Source: an uncultured Treponema sp. (lineage in GTDB: Bacteria > Spirochaetota > Spirochaetia > Treponematales > Treponemataceae). Taken from it: a DNA stretch of 5,578 nt. The stretch is from NCBI GenBank assembly GCA_946538875.1, contig CAMNHD010000128.1, positions 1 through 5,578 of the forward strand. The letters run 5' to 3'. This document shows, in pieces, positions 1 through 5,578 of this stretch (the stretch's first letter is position 1; every line of letters starts with the position of its first letter). The notes beneath the pieces were generated by a model, which did no database searches, had not been told where the DNA came from, and saw only the letters and a list, made by a program, of their open reading frames with translations. A program made the translations under genes and the position numbers.

Positions 1-1046
1 AGCGTAAGTGTGCTTTCTTTTTTTACACTATACGGAATCGTAAGCATTTCGCCAGGATGGGAAAAGTCAATCAGAACAGTAATGTTTCCATCAGAGTCAG
101 AACTTTCAAGCTTTACAGGAACCGGATAAGGATACTTTGGAAGCTTGTAGCTGAAGATACCGTTCACAATAGTGTCGTCTTCTTTTGGCGCCGCAAACGC
201 AAACTCAGCATTGACTCTCTGGTAAGCCGTGACAGTGGTACCAGCCTCGCTGCCCTCGCTCACAACAGTTCCCGCCTTTTCAGAAGCAGAAGCGTCATGT
301 GATGTAAAGTCAAACACAATCTCGGAAGTCTTCATCAGCGCAAGAGTCTGCGCAACAGTCTTACCGGCAAGAGACGGAACCTCCACAGTCTTGACCGCCG
401 TACCGCTGCTCACCACAAGAAACAGAGTTGTACGCTCAGTGGGAACAGTCCCCGCCTTGGGATACTGAGAAAGAATTGTGCCCGCCGCAGACTTGTCCTT
501 CTGATAAACCACAGGCGCTACGTGCACCAGAGAATTGGCACCGGCATACAGCACCTGAAGTCTGGAAAGTGCCTCGTCAACATTCTTGCCAGTGTAATCC
601 TCAATGGCGTCAACCGCGACACCACGGCTTACAGTTATTTCTATCCTGCGCTGTGCCTTTACAATCGAACCGCCGACAGGATTCTGAGCCACAACCATAC
701 CCTGGTCACCAGGCAAGTCCGAATAGCGGAACAAAACCTTGGGGTAAAGTTCCCTGGCCTGCATCTCCAGGAGTGCATTGGGCAGGCTCTTACCCACAAC
801 CGGAGGAACCATGGTCTTTTCCTTACCCCTTACCGAGGCAAAGAACACTGCCAGACATGCTATGATCATGACAAAGAATGTCAGGATTATAGTTATCAGA
901 AGCGGTGCACCTCCGTTGGAAAAGCCTTCCACCTGGTTCACAAAGGAAGTTCCAAAGGATCTTTTCTTTTTGGTAACAGTTTCACGCTTATCCGTATCCG
1001 GCTTGTCTTCAGCAGCAAAAATGCCTGTGTTTGATTCGTCGCTCAT
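1..1046 (-). CDS. Membrane-anchored PASTA-domain protein, 3' end cut off by the window
   Basis: The frame is open from ATG at 1046 to the left edge (348 codons, no stop), so the C-terminus is missing. A purine-rich site (AAGGAAG, 1054-1060) sits 7 nt before the ATG and supports this start. The first ~46 residues are hydrophilic with a basic patch (KKKR near 27-30). A single hydrophobic helix follows at about 47-72 (LLITIILTFFVMIIACLAVF), with no signal-peptidase site evident, so I infer a cytoplasmic N-terminus and an extracytoplasmic C-terminus. Three PASTA-like repeats follow at about 78-142, 143-216 and 218-285. Each has a V-P/D-x-x-G-K start, an x-A-x-x-x-L helix and a Q-x-P-x-A-G or equivalent turn before a beta strand ending in V-S-x-G. 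Residues ~286-348 form a further region rich in Tyr/Pro, then beta-prone. PASTA domains are known to bind peptidoglycan or beta-lactams in Ser/Thr kinases and penicillin-binding proteins. No kinase or transpeptidase domain is visible here. It lies 31 nt after fmt. Function beyond envelope binding is unknown. Confidence 0.88.
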   Translation of the reverse strand, partial: MSDESNTGIFAAEDKPDTDKRETVTKKKRSFGTSFVNQVEGFSNGGAPLLITIILTFFVMIIACLAVFFASVRGKEKTMVPPVVGKSLPNALLEMQARELYPKVLFRYSDLPGDQGMVVAQNPVGGSIVKAQRRIEITVSRGVAVDAIEDYTGKNVDEALSRLQVLYAGANSLVHVAPVVYQKDKSAAGTILSQYPKAGTVPTERTTLFLVVSSGTAVKTVEVPSLAGKTVAQTLALMKTSEIVFDFTSHDASASEKAGTVVSEGSEAGTTVTAYQRVNAEFAFAAPKEDDTIVNGIFSYKLPKYPYPVPVKLESSDSDGNITVLIDFSHPGEMLTIPYSVKKESTLT

Positions 1047-1077
1047 TTAACTTCTTCCTTAATATTATGAATAGTTT

Positions 1078-2091
1078 TTATTCCAATACAGTGCCGATAA
1101 AATTTCTGGCACCGTTCATAAATGACTTGTAATCCATCGCCTTCTTTGACTGCCACTGAAGTTCAGTCACAATCAACACACCATGCCCAGTCTGCACAAG
1201 AATGCCGCGCTGTTTGTTATAGGCAAGGACAGTTCCAGGAACAGCACTTGTGTTCTTGGGAATATTATTGTCCTGCAGGGCAACCTTCTCCGCATCACGG
1301 GCCTTGAGTATGCGCAGATTCTGACCGTTTGCAAAAGTAAAGCAGCCAGGCCACGGAGTATAGGCCCTTATCATGGCATCAATCTGTTCGGCAGACTTGC
1401 TCCAGTCAATCTTTCCGTCTTCCTTTTTTATTATAGTGCAGTAGGAAGGCTCACCATGCTGGGCCAAAGCAGTAGGCAGTTCTCCAGTGCGGGCCGTCTC
1501 GCGGAGGATATTCGTGATTGCTATAGCACCGTGCAGTGCGGCACCGTTAAGCAGAGACTCCGCAGTTTCAGTACCTGTAAGGGTTATGGACTTCTGAAAA
1601 AGCACATCGCCTTCGTCCACACCAAGAGCCATCTTCTGGATGCTGAACCCGGTTTCCTTTTCGCAGTTCAGGATTGCCGCATTCACAGGAGTGGCACCCC
1701 TGTACTTGGGCAGCAGAGAAGGATGCAGGTTGATTCCTCCGTGCTTGAACAGAGAAAAGAATTTTGGACCAAGAATGTGCCCGTATGCAAAACACACAAA
1801 GATGTCAGGATGAAGGGCCGCAATCTGCTCGCGTTCCGGCTGCTTTATATGCTCAGGAGTAAGAATCACGATTCCGTCATCACGGGCTTCGTTCCAAATC
1901 TGGGCATAATGCGCAACCTCGGTCGGAATCAAGTCTGAGTGACGTCCCTGCGCAGCCGGAGGATTTGTAAGCACACCCACAATCTTGTACTGCTGCTCAG
2001 GAGTAGATGAGGACATATAGCTGTCTTTTAGAATCAGTTCAAGTGCCCTTGAAGAAGCAAATGGACTTCCTCCGTACAAAACCCTCAGCAT
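1078..2091 (-). CDS. fmt: Methionyl-tRNA formyltransferase
   Basis: This cytoplasmic enzyme transfers a formyl group from 10-formyltetrahydrofolate to Met-tRNA(fMet) so that it can start translation. At 337 residues it is slightly longer than the E. coli protein (315). The N-terminal Rossmann-like domain begins LRVLYGGSPFAS, a variant of the usual G-T-P-x-F-A. The catalytic signature is clear: INLHPSLLPKYRGA gives Asn121 and His123, and GVDEGDVL supplies Asp159. The C-terminal OB-fold part starts near the YTPWPGCF motif (244-251). The tRNA-recognition loop reads NPPAAQGRHSDL (43-54): it keeps the Arg at 50 aligned with the important E. coli Arg42 but lacks the two following lysines. The ATG lies 3 nt beyond the def stop, with an AGGGAAGGG tract inside the end of def as ribosome site, so it is probably translated after def by coupling. 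The def-fmt pairing is very common in bacteria. It ends in TAA. Confidence 0.97.
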   Translation of the reverse strand: MLRVLYGGSPFASSRALELILKDSYMSSSTPEQQYKIVGVLTNPPAAQGRHSDLIPTEVAHYAQIWNEARDDGIVILTPEHIKQPEREQIAALHPDIFVCFAYGHILGPKFFSLFKHGGINLHPSLLPKYRGATPVNAAILNCEKETGFSIQKMALGVDEGDVLFQKSITLTGTETAESLLNGAALHGAIAITNILRETARTGELPTALAQHGEPSYCTIIKKEDGKIDWSKSAEQIDAMIRAYTPWPGCFTFANGQNLRILKARDAEKVALQDNNIPKNTSAVPGTVLAYNKQRGILVQTGHGVLIVTELQWQSKKAMDYKSFMNGARNFIGTVLE

Positions 2092-2094
2092 AGA

Positions 2095-2673
2095 TTACTT
2101 GCCCTTCCCTGCGTTCTTGGCGGCAATCTTGGCAGCAATACTTGCCTGCTTACGGGCCTTTTCCTTAGCCTTCTTTTCAGCACGCTCGGCACGCTTCTTG
2201 AACTGTTCCACAGTTTTCTCCTTGAACCCTTCGTCACCGCGGTCAATATAGAGAACTCCGTCCAAGTGATCGTTCTCATGCTGGATCACACGCGCAAGGA
2301 GACCTTCCGCATTATCTATCACAAAGTGTTTTCCATTTTCATCAACAGCACTCACCGACACTCTTGCCGGACGCTCAATATTCTCGTACACACCGGGAAT
2401 CGAAAGGCAGCCTTCCTCATACCCGCATGTCTCAGCGGAAGTCATAGTGATTACCGGGTTGATGAACACGCGCCTTACCTCATCATCGGCCATGACAACA
2501 AAGAACCTCTTTGCAAGTCCAACCTGTGGGGCCGCAAGTCCCACACCGTCAGCACTGACCATAGTCTCGAACATCTCGTTGACAAGAGCACGGAATTCAT
2601 CATTTATTTCTTCCGGAGCAACCGGAACACATTTTTCCCTGAGGACTTCTTCGCCCAACTTGTAGATTTTCAT
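2095..2673 (-). CDS. def: Peptide deformylase with a Lys/Ala-rich C-terminal tail
   Basis: This metalloenzyme removes the N-formyl group from nascent proteins as they leave the ribosome. All three family motifs are present: GVGLAAPQ (43-50), EGCLS (87-91, metal-ligand Cys89) and QHENDHLDG (131-139, metal ligands His132 and His136, catalytic Glu133). At 192 residues it is longer than E. coli Def (169). The extra length is a basic, alanine-rich stretch from about 156 to the end (FKKRAERAEKKAKEKARK and beyond) that looks helical. In E. coli the Def C-terminal helix contacts the ribosome, so a ribosome-binding role for this tail is an inference. The ATG overlaps the hisD stop by 4 nt (ATGA), and a good ribosome site (AGGAG, 2681-2685) sits 7 nt upstream, inside hisD. 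The stop is TAA, 3 nt before fmt. Confidence 0.97.
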   Translation of the reverse strand: MKIYKLGEEVLREKCVPVAPEEINDEFRALVNEMFETMVSADGVGLAAPQVGLAKRFFVVMADDEVRRVFINPVITMTSAETCGYEEGCLSIPGVYENIERPARVSVSAVDENGKHFVIDNAEGLLARVIQHENDHLDGVLYIDRGDEGFKEKTVEQFKKRAERAEKKAKEKARKQASIAAKIAAKNAGKGK

Positions 2674-4043
2674 TCTGCTTCTCCTATACGAAGTCTTGCC
2701 GCACGGGCATGTCCTGCCAGGCCTTCCGCATCTCCAAGGAAACCTGCCGCCTCCGCAGACTTAAGGGAACCATCTTCCCCTTCCTTTACCTTCAGCGTAG
2801 TCACGGTCTTAAGGAATACCCTCACAGAAAGTCCACCGGTAAAACGCGCGCTTCCCGATGTAGGCAGTGTGTGGTTCAAGCCGGCCGCATAGTCTCCGAA
2901 CACTTCCGCCGCGTAGTGACCGATGAACAGCGAACCATAATTGTGGACCAAAGCCTCAATTCTGTCACGCTCAGGACCAGCCTCCATGGCAAGTTCCAGG
3001 TGCTCGGGAGCCTTACGGTTGGCAAGTTCAGCAGCCTCTTCCAGACTCTTTGTGATAATGATTCTGCCGCAGTTGGCAACACTCTGCCCGGCAACAGAAC
3101 GCGTAGGAAGAACAGCAAGCTGCCTTTCAATTTCAAGGGCAACCTTCTGCGCAAGCTCTTCATCCGGAGTGGTCATCACAGGCTGTGCAACCACATCGTG
3201 CTCCGCCTGTGCCAGAAGGTCAGCCGCCACCCATTCAGGATTTGCACTCTTGTCCGCAATAACAAAGACTTCAGTAGGGCCGGCAACCATGTCTATGCCC
3301 ACAGTTCCGTAGACAAGCCTCTTGGCCTCAGCAACAAATTTGTTACCCGGTCCCACAATAACGTCAGTGCGCGGAATAGATTCAGTTCCGAATGCCATTG
3401 CTCCGACTGCCTGGCTTCCGCCGCAGGCAAAGACCCTGTGTGCACCGCAGATATAAGCCGCCGCCATAATGTTCTCGTCAGCATAAGGTTTCCCGCCTGC
3501 AAAAGCCTTTCCGGAAACCCCAAGGCCAGCCTTCTCAGCAGCCTCCCTGTCATCAGGGTGAACCCTTGGCGGAGTGCACAGGACTATCTCGCCGACTCCC
3601 GCCGCAACAGCAGGGGTCACAGTCATAACAACAGTACTCACCAGCGGGAAACGTCCGGCCGGAACATACACACCGGCTCTTTCCACAGGAATATTCTTCT
3701 GCCCGGTGAACAGCCCCTTTTCCAATTCAATTTCAAAATCGTCAAAGGATTTGCGCTGCTCCTTTGCAAACGCAAGGGCAAGCTTGTGCGAATAACACAG
3801 AGACTTATACAAATCAGGGTTTTCACGCTGCATCTTTTCAGCCGCAGCCTTGAGTTCATGAGCAGGAATCTCAAAGGAAGACGGATCGCTCACATCGAAC
3901 CTTGCAGTGTATTGGTGCAGGGCACTGTCTTTGCGGACCTGAACATCTTTCAGAACATCACGCACAGTGTCAATGCTTGAACCAAAATCCCTACCGTCAA
4001 AAAAACTGTCCTCAATTTCCTGCGACTTTTGAATCTTTATCAT
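2670..4043 (-). CDS. hisD: Histidinol dehydrogenase
   Basis: HisD performs the last two oxidations of histidine synthesis, L-histidinol to L-histidine, using NAD+ and a zinc ion. Family marks are present throughout: ERAGVYVPAGRFPLVSTVVM (121-140), the GPGNKFVAEAKR signature (231-242) and AGPTEVFVIAD (254-264). Zinc-ligand positions match Gln279, His282, Asp384 and His445. The catalytic Glu-His pair is Glu347-His348 in KAPEHLE. At 457 residues it is longer than the usual ~430. The excess lies mainly at about 160-187, between TPPR and YADENIMAAAYICG, where most HisD proteins have a short loop. A strong ribosome site (AAAGGGG, 4050-4056) lies 6 nt before the ATG. The gene follows the hisA-IE fusion by 34 nt and its TGA overlaps the def start. 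HisD-like enzymes acting on other alcohols exist, but the retained active site and the his neighbour favour histidinol. Confidence 0.96.
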   Translation of the reverse strand: MIKIQKSQEIEDSFFDGRDFGSSIDTVRDVLKDVQVRKDSALHQYTARFDVSDPSSFEIPAHELKAAAEKMQRENPDLYKSLCYSHKLALAFAKEQRKSFDDFEIELEKGLFTGQKNIPVERAGVYVPAGRFPLVSTVVMTVTPAVAAGVGEIVLCTPPRVHPDDREAAEKAGLGVSGKAFAGGKPYADENIMAAAYICGAHRVFACGGSQAVGAMAFGTESIPRTDVIVGPGNKFVAEAKRLVYGTVGIDMVAGPTEVFVIADKSANPEWVAADLLAQAEHDVVAQPVMTTPDEELAQKVALEIERQLAVLPTRSVAGQSVANCGRIIITKSLEEAAELANRKAPEHLELAMEAGPERDRIEALVHNYGSLFIGHYAAEVFGDYAAGLNHTLPTSGSARFTGGLSVRVFLKTVTTLKVKEGEDGSLKSAEAAGFLGDAEGLAGHARAARLRIGEAE

Positions 4044-4077
4044 CTCTTGCCCCTTTCAGCAAACAATTTCCCTAATC

Positions 4078-5382
4078 TTATTTTTCCTTGTGCCTGCGGT
4101 CCAATTCGTCAAGCACATCCTTCCATGTAACTCCTTCCTGATACATAAGCACGCTCACAAAATACAGAAGGTCGGCCGCTTCCCACGTCACATCTTCCTT
4201 TGACTCAGCTTCATCAGTCAATTCCTCGGCCTCTTCCATGACCTTTTCGCGCACACGCTTGCCGTTGAGGGTAGCAGTATAGCTGCCCGGCTTTGGGTTT
4301 GCAAAACGGTCGGCAATCACAGCATACAGACGTTCCAGGGAGCTCTTTTCGTCAGGTTCCGCACCAAAGCAAGTCCAGCTGCCCGTGTGGCAGGTTCCGC
4401 CATGAGGCACAACAGTCGCAAGTACAGTGTCGCGGTCGCAGTCCACACGCATCTTTACCACCTCAAGGAAGTGACCGCTGGTTTCGCCCTTAGTCCACAA
4501 AGTTCTGCGCGTACGGCTGAAGAAAGTAAGCTTACCGGTTTCAAAGGTCTTTTCAAAAGCCTCGCGGTTGGAATAACCAAGCATCAGCACTTCGCCGGCA
4601 AGGCTCTGCGCAATCACAGGAATCAGACCGTCAGTCTTTTCAAAATCAAGGCAGCCGATAAAACTGTCCTTGAGCGAAACCTTTCCAGTATAAAGAGCCA
4701 TACCAAGCTGAACGTCGCAGCCCATCTTCTCAAGTTCGACAATCTGCTCAAGAGAATTCACGCCGCCCGCAGCGACAACACGGCAGGACACCGCATTCCG
4801 CAAGTCCCTGACCATACCCATGTCAGTGCCCTGCATACAGCCCTCTTTCTCCACACAAGTAAACAAAAGCTCGGAGGCATACTTTTCCGCAGCCTTTGCA
4901 CCTTCCACCAGAGAAATATTGGCAGTCTCAGTCCATCCCTTGAGGGCAATCTTTCCATTGATGGCGTCCACGGAAATAATGACGCGCTGCTTACCAACAG
5001 CGGCAACAAGCTCGTCAAGGAACCCGGTGTTCAGCACAGGCTCGCTTTCATCCTTACGCGAAGCATTCCAAGCAGCTGAACCGATGATAACCTTCTCCGC
5101 ACCAAGCGAAATGAGCTCACGCGCCTTCTTTACATCACGGATACCGCCGCCCACACGCACATTGCCCTTGCGCAGAAGACTTCTGAGCAGAGCAGTATTG
5201 GGAGTGTTGCCCTTGGCGTCAGTGTTGCGCAGAGCCGCATCCAAATCAATGACAGCAACTTCGCCGTATCTGTTAAAATCCGCAATCAAAGCGTCGGCAT
5301 CGTCCCTCTCAAGAACCAAATCCTTACCGTTCTTAAGCTGAACAACGTGTCCGCCCTTTAAATCTATAGAAGAAATTACCAT
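4078..5382 (-). CDS. HisA-HisI-HisE trifunctional fusion of histidine biosynthesis
   Basis: This 434-residue protein joins three enzymes. Residues 1-~240 are a HisA-type barrel that isomerises ProFAR to PRFAR. It begins MVISSIDLKGG with Asp7, has GGGIR (78-82), IIGSAAW (99-105), SVDAINGKI with Asp139, VAAGGVNS (203-210) and LGMALYTGK (226-234). The G-x-A-L-Y ending and the N-terminal IDL favour HisA over HisF. The usual T-D-I-x-x-D-G loop reads T-C-V-E-K-E-G (175-181). Residues ~245-340 are HisI, phosphoribosyl-AMP cyclohydrolase, with WTKGETSGH (296-304), metal-binding DCDRD (314-318) and zinc cysteines 315, 331 and 338. Residues ~344-434 are HisE, phosphoribosyl-ATP pyrophosphatase, with EKVMEEAEE (379-387) and WEAADLLYF (400-408). 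The open frame extends 40 codons further to 5502, but the barrel normally starts exactly at the chosen Met and a promoter -10 box lies within that extension. There is no Shine-Dalgarno site before this ATG. Annotation as a HisIE protein alone would miss the first domain. Confidence 0.93.
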   Translation of the reverse strand: MVISSIDLKGGHVVQLKNGKDLVLERDDADALIADFNRYGEVAVIDLDAALRNTDAKGNTPNTALLRSLLRKGNVRVGGGIRDVKKARELISLGAEKVIIGSAAWNASRKDESEPVLNTGFLDELVAAVGKQRVIISVDAINGKIALKGWTETANISLVEGAKAAEKYASELLFTCVEKEGCMQGTDMGMVRDLRNAVSCRVVAAGGVNSLEQIVELEKMGCDVQLGMALYTGKVSLKDSFIGCLDFEKTDGLIPVIAQSLAGEVLMLGYSNREAFEKTFETGKLTFFSRTRRTLWTKGETSGHFLEVVKMRVDCDRDTVLATVVPHGGTCHTGSWTCFGAEPDEKSSLERLYAVIADRFANPKPGSYTATLNGKRVREKVMEEAEELTDEAESKEDVTWEAADLLYFVSVLMYQEGVTWKDVLDELDRRHKEK

Positions 5383-5384
5383 AA

Positions 5385-5420
5385 TACTGCAATTATAGCA
5401 AAAAAAAACATGAGTTACAA
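5385..5420 (-). promoter_or_regulatory. Predicted sigma-70-type promoter giving a near-leaderless his transcript
   Basis: Read on the minus strand, TTGTAA (5420-5415, four of six matches to the -35 consensus) is followed by a 17-nt spacer and then a perfect TATAAT (5397-5392). TG one base upstream makes this an extended -10 (TGCTATAAT). Transcription should begin around 5386-5385, only 3-4 nt before the hisA-IE ATG at 5382. The spacer holds a run of nine T. No other start with a Shine-Dalgarno site fits the HisA fold. The box matches are seen directly; promoter activity and start point are inferred. Confidence 0.72.
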
Positions 5421-5537
5421 CCATCAAACCCGCATTCATTTTCCGGAGCACACCGCACAGTTCCCATTCCGCCACACCTCTCCAACCGGCCGCCTGCAGC
5501 ACCCCTCCACCCGCTTTCCGTGGTTACATTCCTCCCT

Positions 5538-5560
5538 GCGGTCGGAACCGCCTCCGGCGG
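5538..5560. repeat. Two overlapping, mutually exclusive G+C-rich hairpins
   Basis: GCGGT (5538-5542) can pair with ACCGC (5547-5551) around a 4-nt loop, and CCGCC (5548-5552) can pair with GGCGG (5556-5560) around a 3-nt loop. The two stems share 5548-5551, so only one can form at a time. The flank reads TAGCCCCGATTGTAGTGG on the minus strand, at the window edge. This could be one end of a dispersed intergenic repeat or part of a terminator-like element of a neighbour. There is no T-run directly after either stem on either strand. Confidence 0.45.
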
Positions 5561-5578
5561 CCACTACAATCGGGGCTA

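Larger units (their letters stand above)
5383..5578. other. Gene-free upstream region of the his unit
   Basis: About 196 nt precede the hisA-IE start. The distal part (roughly 5440-5578) is richer in G+C than the coding regions; the proximal 60 nt are A+T-rich and hold the promoter. Translations on either strand show no recognisable protein. The minus-strand frame open from 5502 would add 40 residues to HisA that match nothing in that family. No run of histidine codons, T-box specifier or other attenuator leader was found. Confidence 0.6.

Noticed and set aside
1047..1077. Separate promoter for the PASTA gene (CATAAT in the A+T-rich gap)
   Set aside because: No acceptable -35 box lies 16-18 nt upstream, and the gap is short enough for read-through from fmt.
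1183..1938. Plus-strand open frame opposite fmt (251 codons)
   Set aside because: It is antisense to catalytic fmt sequence and shows no domain, and fmt is certain in the other direction.
2709..3980. Long plus-strand open frame opposite hisD (423 codons)
   Set aside because: It is the antisense of a well-supported gene, and its translation is rich in Ser, Arg and His without any recognisable motif.
5400..5430. Minus-strand T-run as a rho-independent terminator of an upstream gene
   Set aside because: No stable G+C-rich stem lies directly before the T-run; the run fits better as a promoter spacer.
5383..5502. Forty-codon N-terminal extension of the HisA fusion, starting at 5502 or at the ATG at 5424
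   Set aside because: HisA proteins start at the M-x-I-x-x-I-D-L strand found at 5382; the extension matches nothing in the family and spans a near-consensus promoter.
5527..5540. Minus-strand AGGGAGG followed by ATG, like a small leader gene
   Set aside because: The ATG is followed at once by TAA, so it encodes nothing beyond the start, and its ribosome site is too close to the ATG.
5383..5578. Histidine attenuator leader or T-box upstream of the operon
   Set aside because: No histidine codon run, specifier loop or terminator/antiterminator with a T-run is present, and the predicted transcript starts next to the ATG.

Overview
The window is one co-directional block on the minus strand. It reads from right to left as a three-domain HisA-HisI-HisE fusion, then hisD, def, fmt, and the first 348 codons of a membrane-anchored PASTA-domain protein that runs off the left edge. 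No plus-strand gene is supported: long plus-strand frames lie opposite these five genes and encode nothing recognisable. No RNA gene, CRISPR array, insertion sequence or phage feature was seen. I infer a Gram-negative-type bacterium of moderate G+C, most likely a gut or rumen spirochaete such as a histidine-making Treponema. That inference rests on overall protein character and on the def-fmt-PASTA neighbourhood; no 16S or other marker is present, so it is tentative.

Layout on the minus strand: a gene-free G+C-rich stretch at 5383-5578, with two overlapping hairpins near the edge and a strong promoter immediately before the hisA start. The hisA-IE fusion lies at 5382-4078. After 34 nt comes hisD (4043-2670), which overlaps def (2673-2095) by 4 nt as ATGA. 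After 3 nt comes fmt (2091-1078), and after 31 nt the PASTA protein (1046 to beyond position 1). I see no convincing terminator or strong internal promoter between the genes, so a single transcript is the simplest reading.

Functionally two modules share the unit. HisA-IE carries out three middle steps of histidine synthesis (PRA-PH, PRA-CH and the HisA isomerase) and HisD carries out the last step, oxidising histidinol to histidine. Fmt formylates initiator Met-tRNA and Def removes the formyl group from new proteins. The PASTA protein probably sits in the inner membrane with its repeats outside the cytoplasm, near peptidoglycan.

No wholly new system is evident. The points most worth following are the HisA-HisI-HisE fusion, a promoter that predicts an almost leaderless mRNA and has a nine-T run in its spacer, the translational coupling of histidine and formyl-methionine genes, an extra segment in HisD, a Lys/Ala-rich tail on Def, and the stand-alone PASTA protein.
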